From assembly GCA_026214975.1 (NCBI GenBank), contig JAOBSW010001144.1, positions 62,001-126,000 on the forward strand: a DNA stretch of 64,000 nt, given 5' to 3'. The position numbers and the translations under genes were made by a program. Each line of letters starts with the position of its first letter. Positions within the stretch are counted from its first letter, which is position 1. Positions 32,001 to 44,460 of the stretch are shown in pieces. Source of the DNA: Gentiana macrophylla (lineage: Eukaryota; Streptophyta; Magnoliopsida; Gentianales; Gentianaceae). The notes under the pieces are model-generated. The model was given only the letters and a program-made list of their open reading frames with translations. It did no database searches and was not told the origin of the DNA.

Positions 32001-35000
32001 ATCAATATAAACATGTGATTTAATATAAAATATATATTATTAATCTCGAGTTAAGGCCAATGTTGATGACTTTTACGGGTATAATTTGACCGTCATCATC
32101 GGCCCTCGTCGGGAGTTGACCTACCTCGGTATATCGTCGTTATCGAGATATGATCGTTATGAGATCTCATGAATATTTGGGTTACGACTCGACTAAGAAT
32201 CTTGCGGTGATTGGCCCACATCAAGACCGTCTGATTTTAGAGACATGTGGTTGACTATCACAAAAACGATGTGAATTGTCAAAGAGTTGACTAGTCAAAC
32301 CACTGGAAGTCACGTTGTACGCGATTGGTAAGAATTATCTACCTGTCGAAATTGACCCGGTCGATCTGCCCACGTCGGGGATCGAGTCAACTAGATAGGA
32401 TTCCAGCCATTAAAGAATTTTGGAAAATTCTTGTAAGTCAATTGAGAGTAGTTGACTAGTGGGAGCAAAATCATAATCCCAAAGACCATCTTTGATTTTG
32501 CATGTATAAACAACAACATTCTTTTATCTTTATTTTATGTTGTAGTTTTAGCAAACTTTTATATTTATGTTCTCGGTTAGTAAAACCAAATTATGACTGT
32601 TACCTTTTGAGAAACGTCCTCAAATATGGTTAAGTAATTTTAATCATTATAAAATAAGCAATGATGCGAGCAACCCCGTTATAGTAGTTAGAGACAAGGA
32701 GACTAGATATTTGATGCAGTGCTCAATGACTTTAATTATTAATGAAAAGCGGAAGCCATAGCTCTTGTGATCTTTCTTAAGTCTTATGAAGACTACACTA
32801 AGAAATATTCACAAGTGTTTAAAGGATTAAAAAGGAAGTTAGGGCATGTGCTTAAAATAAGAGATCTTATCGAAGTCTTTATTCTAGGCAAGTGTGTTGA
32901 GATAAATCCATCTAAGTTCAAGTCCACTCTTAGATATATGATATCTTACGAGTATGATTAAATTAGAAAGATTAAATACGGAATGCATTAAGATTTGAAA
33001 AGTGAAGCAAATGCTGCGACATTTTCGGCATTGAATTCTAATTCTAGTAGACTGATAGCGAACTAAATAAACGTTATTATATTCCGGTTCTTATGAAGAA
33101 CATGATTCTCAGTTACTTGTTAGGATTTAGTAGACATATTCAATTGTAAAGAATAAATGTTATTCCGATAAAGTTGAAATGTCACTGAATCTAACATACT
33201 AGATTGATGTCACTATATAGTTGATATATGTGATGAAATCTCAACTGAATATTTATATGGCTGTTATCCTTAATATTTGGTGGCCGTTCTAGACATAGTC
33301 TCTATGGAGGGGAATCGTGTGATCAGATGTCATTCTGATGACTTCTGAACCATGTGGTTATGAATAATATGGGTAATACATATATTATCTAAAGATGACT
33401 AAAATACCCTTTTATGAAAAGGTTATAAAATCTAGAAAGTTGTCCAAAGCCTAAACATACCGATTTTGTTGGCTAATGACAATTAATGCCACAAATAACT
33501 TTTGTTAATCTCTATGACTATTGTAGGAATAGTCAAGTGTACTCAGTGAAATGCATAATTTGGAAAGCCCGAAAAGTTCTAGCTAGCATGAATATGAGAT
33601 TGATAAACTACTAATCTTCGATTGGATTGAAGTAATTAATACCGAAAGGGTGTTCAGAAGTTGTCTGAACATGAATAAGATTCCCCCTTGAAGGATACCA
33701 TTTTCGGATACGCAATCAGATTGTGCTCCTACAATAGAAACAACACTTTATATGATAGGTGTGACGTAAGCCATGCAAAGTATCCCTTACCCGTTTCGGG
33801 ATAGTGCCCTTATACAATTCATATACTTAACCGAGTTCCAGAGAATAAAGGTTGAATAAATTCCATATCTGATATGGAAGACGATAACATCAATCCATCT
33901 TAACCGATGATTTAGGGTTGTCGTGCTTCTAGCAAGCAGGCAATGTCTGAAAGGCTTGGAGCTTATTATGATATATGCAACTTTATGGAATATCTTAGCT
34001 AGCACGCTGGATATTATTTACTCGTCCGCGGAGCAAAAGGTGTTTGTCTCCAAACATGCTGTCTTCTAGAGGAAGTTTTTCTTCCAAAAGAAACAATAGG
34101 AGTAAATTTAGATCTCATAGGTAGTTTGAGAACCACAATGAGATATTCAACCATAGGAACGTGAGCAGACGCCACATAGTGATGAGGTGTAGAGCACTGC
34201 TCAGTGCACACAAAATTTCTATAAGTCTGTGGATAACCTCAAGCCTGAAAATGCTGCTGGTATGTTCATCTTGAAGAATGAATATCTAACGACTTATGAA
34301 GGAATTTTGAAAGGCAAGATTGAGAGATATGGCCATGAGCCATAATATCTAAATTAGATTCCATCAGTGACAATCAGGTTGTGAACCTAGTATGTCTTAC
34401 CTAGAGGGAATGTCCCTGAAAGGCTGACGTGGATAGTAATATGATTACCATAAGGCTATAGTGACGGCTGAAGGGCACGGGGTGTAAACCTTGTAATTGT
34501 CTATATGCTGCCAGCTGAGCCCAGTTCTATTCAGACTATGGTTGTTATAACTTCGTATCATGGCTATTTGATAGTGTTGAAGATGTTGGGCAAATAGCCC
34601 GATGTTCATAGATGATAACATGATATGTGAGCCCACGAGATCCATTTATGGACTCAAACAAGTTTATCTAGACAATTTCTTTGTTTGATAATCAAAGGAG
34701 TTTGATTTAGTCAAAAGAAGGGATATGCCCAATATGCAAGAGGGATAGTGGGAGTGTGTTACGATTTTTGAGTAAGATATTGGATATCTCTCTCGGGAAT
34801 AATCACCCCATGTCACAGTCAATTAATGTGTGATAGTTCAAGGTCTTTACGAAAGCACTTGGATTAGCAGTTCTGATTTTTGAAATAAGAATTTATAGTG
34901 ATAGATTTAACTGATGTTAGTTTATAGCTTACCTATATAGATGTGATCCTAAAAGAGTTTAGCATAGATCGCGACGGGGGATACTGCTAGCCGGTGTTCT

Positions 35001-35695
35001 CAAGATCTATCTATGTTAGGACGTTAGTCCTAAAGATAATGTGAAAGATGATGCTTATGGAAAGTTTCCTTTGCTACTACGATAGGAACCATCATAAAAT
35101 TAATGCAAGATGTTCATAGTTCATGAGCAAGTATGAAAGTAAATTTGGTGAATGTCGAGAATATCCTTAAACAAGTTAAGGATGGTTTCCTAGTTTATCG
35201 AAACTTGAAATTAGATAAATATAGTTATACAGACGTATATCCTGAGTCTTATGAAAGCGAGTGGGAGCTACAGTCTGGGTTTGCATCACTTTGATTAAGT
35301 GATACAGTGAGCTGGAAATGTTCTTGGCTATGGGTCACTGTAAATTCTACAACTAGGCCAAAACACAGTAGTGCCTTGGAGGCGCAGCGGGAGCAATACA
35401 TGGATTTAGAAGGTTCATTCCTGAACCCTGTATGGTTCTTCCACCTTTTCTATATAGCTGATATAGTAAGTGGATTCATAGCTTGAAGCAAGGACCAGAG
35501 TCTCATCAGAGATTCATGTGTGTGTTGAGGCGGTTCCTTTGACTTGATCAATTGGAGCATGATGTGAAGATAGTCTGAGTCCTTAAGGATAGCGATCCGT
35601 TCACGGCTAGGGCTGGTTCCGAGTATTGCATGAGATTCTTGTGTTTCAACTTGGTCTTGTGTGTGCGAGTGATTGGTTTTAGGCCAAGTGGGGAT
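29038..35695 (+). pseudogene. Decayed interior of element B/C
   Basis: The leader matches that of element A up to about 32500 apart from the solo LTR insertion (30381-32098). The expected gag is not recognisable after 32500; from there to 35650 only scattered pol traces remain: VSKHAVF at ~34048-34068 (integrase-RT linker), IYGLKQ at ~34645-34662 (RT), and a 3' stretch ending in the polypurine tract GGCCAAGTGGGGAT that touches LTR C. No reading frame longer than ~75 codons. A non-coding passenger, possibly spread by relatives in trans or simply old. Confidence 0.7.
30381..32098 (-). mobile_element. Solo LTR (Ty3/gypsy, Tat-like), TSD TCGGC
   Basis: 1,718 bp with ends TGATGACG/CGTCATCA and flanking TCGGC at 30376-30380 and 32099-32103. 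Deleting it and one repeat rejoins the leader exactly as in element A (GATCCAACTGATC...CGTCGGGAGTTGAC). The orientation is minus, because a TATA-like CCTATAAATAG reads on that strand at ~31600-31609. There is no coding sequence. The phrase TCGATCCCACATGG near 30490 is of a kind found in plant gypsy LTRs. Confidence 0.85.
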
Positions 35696-37206
35696 TGTTG
35701 AAATAGTGTCCTAAACCCAATCGGGTTGGACCGGATCCGACCGGGTCGGATCAATTCTACTATTTCTTTATGTTTATACACATATTAAACGGCTTTTCTG
35801 TTGTCATATATTTGTTCTTTTAAAGAACCAATTATGAATTGTTATATGATAACGTCCTTAGTATTAAACTGTGGTAGAGAAACCATGATAGGCGATTATG
35901 GTTGATGAGATCTCTAATCACTTTAATAAGTTTGATACTTAAATGTCGCTAGGCTTATGTACTATTAAACGGGGCATTGATAGTATAAATAGGCTAGCAC
36001 GTATTAGATGTCTTCTGTATTTAAGGGCATGGATAGATCACGTCTATCGAAGTGTGGAGACACTTGGACTGTACGTGGACGTGTATTAGAGAATGCGTAC
36101 GTTAGACTGACCCACTTATACTGTTAAGTGTCACGCTATGTGCGGTTGTGTAATTATCCTTAGGACCGGAGTCTACATAGCATCACGGTGTGGATTATTA
36201 TGCTTTGACACTATTGAGGTTTCCCCTAGCCACGGGGCGATCATGCGGTAGTGATTGGGTGTGATACTGAAGCATGCGGAGTATACATGTTTGTTCGTCC
36301 GGAAATTGCGTACCCTATAGTAGGGGTGAATATCCCAAAGGGCCTTCTTATAAGGAATGTCTTACTCTCGTGAATCTTTGCAAAGTGGAAGTAAATGAGT
36401 TACTTCGAGAGAGCATGATATTCAGATTATAAGATACGGTCATTGATGCTTGACACTCGACGTACGACCGTATGGATATTATTACAGCGATATGATTCTA
36501 TTTACACGGTAACTGTTTCACATGAAAGATAGTAGTCATTGCATTTGACTCTTCCGATGATTGGGGGTCACGGTGTGTTGCTAGACGCTATCCCGTGATC
36601 ATTAGGTATGAAGTGCATTTTCGTAATTTGCACTTTGTGCCTACGGCCAACATATTCGGAAGCCTATCGGGTCACACACATAAGACATCTAGCCGAATTA
36701 AAATGTGGTTATAGTTGATGACCAAATAAGGAAATAATTTATCTCATACTATAAAGGTTATAGTGGTAAATTAATATGGTGATATTTATTTATTATGAAT
36801 AAATTAAATACAAGAAATTAATAGTATTATATTAATTAAAGAATATTCCGGATGCCAATTTGTTGGCTAAAGGTGGCGCATATATTATTGTGTATATGAT
36901 ACACTTGGATTGTGCAATTTAATTAATAAGATTACCATAATATTAATATTAGATAGTAATTAATTTTGGAAAAATAGATTTATGGTAATAAGATAAAGAT
37001 ATATTCAATATATGATATTGTCAATATATATCTTGGAAATATATTTAATGTAAGATATTGAATATTAAATGAGATAAATCAATCAAATATATTTTCCTTA
37101 TTTTATTGGAAAAATGTTTTCTTTCTCCTTTATCTACTAGGAAGCTAATCCTAATCAGATTGGGATAGCAAAGGGGCACCCCATACTCTATATAAAGGAG
37201 GGATTG
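35696..37206 (+). mobile_element. LTR C, 3'-truncated
   Basis: Starts TGTTGAAATAGTG after a polypurine tract, so a true 3' LTR. It tracks LTR B closely to GAGGGATTG at 37206, then stops; about 350 bp including the R-U5 end are missing and unrelated sequence begins. Confidence 0.88.
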
Positions 37207-37470
37207 GAGGAGGGTTCCATGATAAAACGACAAATAAATATCGATGTATTCCGAAATTTACGGTATGTTTCATTATGATTACTTTTATTTTAGCACTTAT
37301 CATTTGGTATATAACTAATTAAACAAATCTTTTTTTCCATACGAATTAAGATAGCATCTTTGTGTTCCTTTTTTTTCTTTGTGACTTGGGATGTTATTAT
37401 TCCGATTAGCATTTGCTCGAGGTTGACTATATTTCCATTTTAATCCTATGGTGTGTATTAACCTTGTATT
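37207..37470 (+). pseudogene. Gene-like exon/intron fragment, inverted copy of 52120-52450
   Basis: Matches the reverse complement of 52120-52450: an exon-like piece ending CCGAAATTTAC, a donor-like GGTATGTTTC, and the following intron-like sequence (CTTGGGATGTTATTATTCCG at ~37385). The partner lies about 1 kb upstream (on its strand) of the TIM50-like exons, so it could be an upstream exon of that gene. I do not recognise the encoded peptide. Confidence 0.45.
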
Positions 37471-37583
37471 TGTGTTGCTTAACTATGCTCCATTTTGAAT
37501 TGTCTTATGCTCGCCACTGTTTGCCTTTTCTTTATCATGAAACTAGTACATTGAAGAAAGGGGTGAATAAAGAGACGAGGGAG

Positions 37584-37821
37584 CAGGGGCGGATCCACGT
37601 GCCCCAAGGGGGGATCACGTGACCCCACTGAATTTTTTTTTAAAAAAAAAAATTTAGTATTAAAATTATGTTGTTTTGTTGTTGAAAAGTGTTGTTTTGC
37701 CGATAAAAATTGATGTTTTAGACTCTGGTGAATGGTGATCCCACTGAAATCTTTTTTGGATAAAAGATGTAGTTTTAGACTCCGGTGACACCACTGAAAT
37801 AAATTCCTGGATCCGCCAGTG
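37584..37821. mobile_element. hAT MITE, TSD CGAGGGAG
   Basis: 238 bp with terminal inverted repeats CAGGGGCGGATCCA / TGGATCCGCCAGTG and a perfect 8-bp target duplication (37576-37583 and 37822-37829). No coding capacity. A related sequence at ~42986-43060 (AATAAAGAAATGAGGGAG...) lacks the insertion and so represents an empty site. Confidence 0.9.
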
Positions 37822-37829
37822 CGAGGGAG

Positions 37830-38883
37830 TGTAAAAGTATAGATTAGCATTCTTACATGTTGTGTTAGCTATTATATATTGCTTAAATTGTTAACAACCA
37901 ATCGGTGCATTTAAATTGTTAACATCGATCGTGGCTACGTCTTCAGTACATTGAATCTTTTACTTGATTGTATTAAATTAAACTTGCCATTTCTTTTATA
38001 TATGCGACTTAAATTTGAACTTGGCATCTTGGTCTTTGTCTGTGATTGTCCTTGTATGTGAATAAATCTTGTGACTGTATGACTGTTTGAGTTTGTATTT
38101 GGATCGTATGAGACATCTGCCTTAAATTGAGTGATTGTCTTAAATTTAAACTTGACATCTTCATGATTGTCTGTGATTGTTCCTGTATGTGAACGAATCT
38201 TGTGAATGTATGACTTGTTTGAGTTTGTGTTTGGGTCGTATGAGACCTTTGCCTTAAATTGAACTTATATGTAAACTTGAATTGTGGAATCTTGAGTATG
38301 AGTTATTATATGGACCGAATGAGTGTGAATGTGAAAGTTGTTGCATATCTTTTAAATAAGTTGTGGAATCCTGCCAATCGTATAAGTTTGTTTCTGAACC
38401 GAATAAGTTATTAATCTTAACTGTGATTGTTAATTTGAGATTTGTTTTTTGTTTTTGTTTTATTATTCTTTAATTTTATTTTTATTATTAATGAACAGAG
38501 ATATCAAGGAATTGAACAAAACCAAAGACGAATTGTACTCCAAAAGAACAATAAAATGTTGGGGCAATGGTCTAAAAGGACACAAAATAGACTTAATAGG
38601 GCAAATAGGACATCAAGGAATCTTATTTGGTTATAAGGACACAAAATTAGTACACATACCAAACTACCCTCAATTGATAAAAGCCACGCTGAATTAAAAA
38701 TAAAGAACAGCAAAGCCGGCGCCAAAAGCAAAGTTGTTGCTGTTGTTCTGTTCTGTTATGTTTTTTTTTTAATTAATTTTTTTAATTTTTTAATTTTTAT
38801 AATACATTTTTTCTGCAAGCTAATTTTATTTATTTTTTTAATTTTTTTTTGTGCTTAAAAAGGTGTTTTTTTATTTTTATTTT
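37830..38883. other. Unassigned AT-rich stretch with a ~131-bp tandem duplication
   Basis: Two adjacent related units begin CTTAAATTTGAACTTGGCAT at 38008 and CTTAAATTTAAACTTGACAT at 38139 and share GTTTGAGTTTGT and TCGTATGAGAC. Small open frames near 38440-38700 match nothing I know. Homopolymer-rich to 38883. Confidence 0.5.
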
Positions 38884-40965
38884 ACCACCGTGATTTATTC
38901 ACCACGCGATGCATTGAAGATCATGATGCATTGACCACCCTGAATCATTGACCACCGCGATGCATTGACCATCCCGATTCATTGACCCCCGCGATGCATT
39001 GACCACCCTGATGCAGTGACCACCGCGATACAGTGACCACCCAATGCAGAGACATCGCGATGAAGAGACACCGCGATGCAGAGACACCACGATGAAATGA
39101 CACCGCGATGCACTTACAACCGCAATGCAGAGACACCGCGATGCACTGACAACCGCGATGTCGAGCTACTAGAATAATTAACCGAGCCGATCTCTAATTT
39201 AAAATATAGTAATGGAGTACATCGCGAGCTAATCCCGATGCATTGACCACCGCGATGCAGAGACCACCGCGATGCATTGACAAACGCGATGCATAGATAC
39301 CACGATGCAGAGACATCACGATGTAGAGACACCGCAATGCAGCGACCACTGCGATACATTGATCACCGCGATTCAGTGACCACCGCAATGCATTGACCAC
39401 CGCGACGCACGACACATTGACCACCGTGATGTATTGACCACCGCGATGCAGTGATCATCCCGATGCATTGATCACCGCGATGCAGTGACCACCCCGATGC
39501 ATTGACCACCGTGATGCAGTGACCACCCCGATGCATTGACCACCGTGATGCAATGACCACCGCAATTCATTAACCTCCGCGATGCAGAGACACCACAATG
39601 CAGAGAAATCATGATGAAGTGACACCGCGATGAAGTGAACCGTGATGCAGAGATAGCACGATGAAGTGACACCCGATGCAGAGACACCACGATGAAGTGA
39701 CACCGCGATGCAGAGACACCTCCATGCGGAGACACATCGATGAACTAAGAACCGTGATGCAGTGACCATCGTGATGCATTGACAACCGCGATGCAGAGAC
39801 CAATGCATTGACACCGTGACGCAGAGACACCGTAATGAAGTGACACCGCATTGCAGAGACACCGCGATGTTATGACATTTGACGATGCAGAGACACCGTG
39901 ATGCAGAGACATCGCGATGAAGTGACACCGTGATGCAGAGACACCGCGATGCAGTGACCACCCCCATTGTAGAGACACCGTGGTGCAGAGACGCCACGAT
40001 GCAGAGACACCACGATGCACTAACAATCGCGATGCAGTGACACCGCGATGTAGAGACATTGTGATGAAGAGACACCTCGATGCACAGACGCCGCGATGTA
40101 GAGACATTGCGATGCAGTGACCACCGCGACGCATTGACCAACACGATGCATTGACCACCACGACGCATTAACCACCGCGATGCATTAACCATCCTGATGC
40201 ATTGACCACCGCGATGCGCGACACATTGACCACCGTGATGCATTGACCACCGCGATGTAGTGACCATCACGATGCATTGACCACCCCAATGCATTGACCA
40301 CCGCGATGCAGTGACCACCGCAATTCATTAACCTCCGCGATGCAAAGACACCACAATGTATAGACATCACAATGAAGTGACACCGCGATACAGAGACACC
40401 GCGATGAAGTGACACTGCGATGCAGAGACAGCACGATGAAGTAACACCACGATGTAGTGACACCGCGATGAAGTGACACCGCGATGCAGAGACACCTCGA
40501 TGCACTGACAAACGCGATGCACTGACACCGCGATGTAGTGACCACCGCGATGCTTTGACAACCGCGATACAGACACCACCCCTGATGCATTGACACCGCG
40601 ATGCAGAGACACCGTAATGAAGTGACTCTGCATTACAGAAACACCGTGATGCAGAGACATAGTGATGTTATGACATTTGACGATGCAGAGACACCGTGAT
40701 GCAGAGGCATCACGATGAAGTGACACCGAGATGCAGAGACGCCGTAATGCATTCACCACCGCGATGCAGTGACCACCCCAATTACAGAGACACCTCGGTG
40801 TAGAGACACCACGATGTAGAGACGCCGTGATGCAGAGACACCGCGATGCACTAACAATCGCGATGCAGTGACACCGCGATGTAGAGACATTGCGATGAAG
40901 AGACACCTCGATGAAGAGACATCTCGATGCAGAGACATTGCGACGCATTGACCACTATTAACGAG
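38884..40965. repeat. 2-kb minisatellite, 16/17-bp unit
   Basis: About 125 tandem copies of two related units: GATGCATTGACCACCGC (17 bp) and GATGCAGAGACACCGC (16 bp), with many CG-to-TG or CA variants. A segment at ~39180-39235 is non-repeat. Larger blocks are duplicated: the variant GTTATGACATTTGACGATGC occurs at ~39869 and ~40667, and CAATTCATTAACCTCCGCG at ~39572 and ~40322. The minus-strand unit contains no stop in any frame, which creates long false reading frames (up to 287 codons at 39455-40318). Confidence 0.95.
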
Positions 40966-41289
40966 TCGAGCTCGATCTTGTTATATTTTATTAAAAATGA
41001 AATGAAATGTAAGAAAATAATCGACCTTACGAGCCGATTCGAGTTTTATCGAGTACTTAGCGAGTCGAGTTCGATCTTGCCTTTTTATGGCTACCGAGCC
41101 CAAACTTTTTTGAAACACAACAGCTACAATCATTTGAAACATTTCATCATTTACCAAATTCAATATACTAAAAAGAACTTTTAAACACCACATGTCAATA
41201 ATCTTAGTAGTTTCCCAAATGATATTTTCCATGAAGAAGAAAAAACAATGAATTGACTTATTTTTGGAAACTATGAAGTGTTTCATGAA
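40966..41289. other. Unassigned stretch
   Basis: Contains GAGTCGAGCTCGATC / GAGTCGAGTTCGATC repeated phrases near 40970 and 41060 of the type seen in hAT-like MITE interiors, but no ends could be defined. No gene. Confidence 0.35.
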
Positions 41290-42055
41290 CTATTTAACAC
41301 CAGATGCAGAAATCCAACTAGCTTTTCCTAACATATTACATCTTGGTTTGGAAGATTGACCAAAAAAATGAACAAACAAAAACACTTCTTCAATCAAGTG
41401 GCGGATATTGACTTGATGCTCCCCCTGAATCGAGCAATCTTGAAAAAAACATTTGAAAACTTGAAAAGAGTGCTTAAGCTTCCGTATTGAAGTCCAAGCC
41501 ATAGCAAGAATAATTTCATCATAATACCACCTAAGTTATATCTAGGAGCAATGTTTTCAAATTCATTTGTTTCAAATTCCAAATATAAAATTGAGAGGTG
41601 TAGTACAGATTTTGATCCAATCTGAATCCTCAAGGGTGTTTGAAATTTCATTAGCAAAATGAACACCATTATTATCCCAGCAAAATTTCATTTCAGATGC
41701 AAACGAACCCATTAATTAGCCAAACAATGTTCATTTCAAAATCCAATTTCGTTTTCGGAAGCTCCGATTTGATCCCTGCAATTTTTTGAAGATGATGACG
41801 TTGGTCAGGATCATCTTCAAACTCAATAAGGTTGAAAGATCTGGAATCAATTGGGTTTGAGGAAAGATTGTTTATGAGAAAATAAGTAGGTGTTCTTGAG
41901 AAATGGAGAGCGATGAATTCAGGGTGTAAAATTCAATTGCTCCATGTTTTGCAAGTACAACGGCCATGGATTATGTCAATTGGTGGTAATCTTGAAAGAA
42001 TATCAATGGAAATTGATTGTGGTAGATCGAGCAACCGACATGACTGAGTCTTCAT
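41290..42055 (-). pseudogene. F-box protein pseudogene
   Basis: Minus strand from the ATG at 42055: the F-box motif reads LLDLPQSISIDILSRLPPID followed by IIHGRCTCKTWSN, a typical plant F-box (LP...ILSRLP...CK.W). It then has a nonsense TGA where relatives read a Leu/Ile-type residue, HPEFIALHFSRTPTYFL, and an F-box-associated-like middle in other frames. Stops and frameshifts near 41935 and 41680; the last readable stretch ends at 41290. About 255 codons against roughly 370-400 in full-length F-box/FBA proteins, so it is also C-terminally short. It would have been a substrate adaptor of SCF ubiquitin ligases. Confidence 0.7.
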
Positions 42056-43699
42056 TTTGCTCTGTTTTGATCGATGGTTTTGTTTTGGAGCAGTTTTGGC
42101 TGAGAATTTATACTATGGACTGACGAGGAAGACGACGAAGCAGTTTGGCGAATTAGGTTGGAGGGGGTCGGCTGATAGAACATAAGAGGGGTATTATTGG
42201 ATCAACATAATAATTTTGTGCTTATAATCAAATAAGATTTAAGTGTGTCCTAAATGCCTAATTAAGTATTCAAACTAGTCCTTATAAACAAATATCCATA
42301 AAATGTTTTGGTGGATTCAAGAAGAGTTCCAAAAGTAGTGGAAGTATGGTTATTATTATTGTTATTATTTTGTTTTTCTTTTTTTTCACTTAATTGTTAT
42401 TATAGTTATAATAATTATTAAACATTTTCTGATTAAACAGGCTTCTAAAGATTCACCTCCTAGTAGCGATGACTCGCTCCTTCAACTAAGGGGTGATACA
42501 AAGAAGATTTTGGTAAGATCAGCGACGGTGGGGAACCTCACCAACAACAATTTGTGCATGGCACTTCTTGTTTTGGCGTTTAATTTTGTTACGTATGAGA
42601 TTGATTATCCTACCTTTTATATGCTACATCTTGAGAATGATTTGGGACATTTTAGCTCAAGGATGTATTATGCTTTTATATTAGTGTTGAATTATAAATA
42701 CTTTGTCTATCTAGCATTTTGATTTGGGACTCTTGAGAATGATTTGGGACTGATTTGGACCATTTTAGCTTAAGGACGTATTATGTTTTTATATTGTTGT
42801 TGATTCGTAAACACTTTGCCTATCTCCCATTTTGAACAGGCTGTTACCACTTATATGCTACTTGGCATCTGTTACCACTTTCGTGGTATTATGTTTGTTT
42901 GTTTTGTTTTGTTTTGTTTTTTTTTTTTGATCATTTTTTTTCTTCTAATGTATAAATGAATACCAAGTCACTAAAATTTGGAAGTTGTGAATAAAGAAAT
43001 GAGGGAGCATATTAAAAAGTAGAGATAAACATTCTGATATGTTGTTATAGCTATTGTCAACAAAGAATCAATTCTGCAGTAAGAGAACACCTTCACCACA
43101 AATTAGAAAGAACACAGGTATGAAAGGCGCAACCGAGGAATTTTCAACTAGGAAGACTACTGAATTACCATCCATAAAAAAACAAGGCTGTAAATGGTGA
43201 GGAACCCTAAAACAACTACCCTTCCAGGCATCAAAAAGGCATGTTAAAGCTGCAAATGTTCATTACATATAGCCATTAGAATTGGACTGATGAGTATGCT
43301 ATCATACCACTATCAACATCTTATACAAAAAGAAATGCAAGTTGCAGTAAAGTTTTATAGACCGCACTCAAAAAAGATCATTAGTGATCACCGTTGCTAT
43401 TTAATTACCTAGCCCTTACCTTTATTCTTCTACTTTGGTGTTCCAACAGTGCCTGCAACTGCAATCTCAGCCTCCAGAGACAATAGTTTTAGACCTTCAA
43501 TGTCATCAAAACCGTAATAGTGCTTTTGGCATTTGACGATTGGCCTTTGTTGATTTGTTTGTGGACATGGCCATCTTCAATGATTCGTTTTGTGGTTGGT
43601 GTGAAAAGTTGTGCCTCCGAGGTGAGGTTGGTGTTCAGCCACAATTTTTGCCTTCATTAAAGCCTTATCTTTTCACAGTTTGCACAAACAACGAACCAC
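42056..43699. other. Unassigned region with gene-like and duplicated pieces
   Basis: At 42442-42510 an exon-like piece lies between TTAAACAG and GTAAGATC. A partial tandem duplication occupies ~42648-42835 (ATTTTAGCTCAAGGATGTAT / ATTTTAGCTTAAGGACGTAT). Around 42986-43060 lies a paralogue of the flanks of the hAT MITE at 37584. The minus strand at ~43500-43430 reads LLSLEAEIAVAGTVGTPK before a stop, possibly the C-terminus of a lost host gene that I cannot name. Confidence 0.35.
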
Positions 43700-43811
43700 A
43701 AGGCATTTCTTGTGACACTGAATTGTACTTTACCTTTTACACATGATGTCTTTGTCTATTGAATTCACGACCACATAATCAATTAGGAATTTTCTTCTTT
43801 GCAAAAATCAA

Positions 43812-44028
43812 GATGGTATCAGAGCGATCATAATATTCCTTTGCTGCGTATACCTTTTATAGTCAAAATTCACTGATGCGTTCATGGTGAATACACAATA
43901 TCTAGCTGCAAATTCATATTCTCCATACTGCATTTTACGAATGAAAATCTTGCCCTCGTTATAGTTTAGCCTCCCCTCAATGGACACAATTACAATTTCT
44001 GGAGCCATTGATGCGCATGGCCTCAGTT
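43812..44028 (+). pseudogene. Copia-7 5' part: PBS and gag N-terminus
   Basis: PBS TGGTATCAGAGCG at 43814-43826, leader, then gag from the ATG at 43884 (MVNTQYLAANSYSPY). It continues through frame changes to SPPLNGHNYNFWS-like coding and MRMASV at 44012-44028. The gag continues at 48989 after the copia-5 insertion (LKNKLHFFDGSIHTPDK), because the duplicated CAGTT lies inside the codons. The preceding LTR must lie left of 43812, but its start is not defined. Confidence 0.65.
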
Positions 44029-44364
44029 TGTTGAAGCTAAATAAAGATGCACAAGTAGGATTTTTGGTTCAAAGGGGCAATAGGTCGAACAGTTAAGTGG
44101 TTAAGTTAGTTGAGGAAGTCACAACCGATTACAACCGATTTGAACTCCAGCAGTGGTTATATATAGCTGTTAGGAGTCTCATTAACTAGTTAGAAAACTG
44201 AATTAAGCTTTGTATTGAGTGATTAGAGAGTTACTTTTCATCTTGTTCAAATCCCAATTTTCCCGCCAGTTTAAATTTTGAATGTTTGAAGATGATCTTC
44301 ATCTTATTCATGACATTTCTGTAAATCTCTTGAGTTCATATTCAGTTTTATGTGAATTTTAACA
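44029..44364 (+). repeat. Copia-5 5' LTR
   Basis: 336 bp, TG...CA, with TATA-like GTTATATATAGC near 44156; followed at 44365 by the PBS TGGTATCAGAGC. Confidence 0.92.
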
Positions 44365-44460
44365 TGGTATCAGAGCAAATCGCTTTCTGCTGATTCGATT
44401 CATTTCATAATCTTTTGTTTCGTAAGGTTTTCATCTTCTTTTCTTAATCAATGGCTAATT

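Noticed and set aside
39455..40318. 287-codon open frame on the minus strand as a protein-coding gene
   Set aside because: It lies entirely in the 16/17-bp minisatellite, whose minus strand has no stop in any frame; overlapping frames are equally open, so openness carries no evidence of coding.
38884..40965. CRISPR-like array
   Set aside because: The units are contiguous 16-17 bp repeats without unique spacers, in plant DNA, with no cas-like genes.
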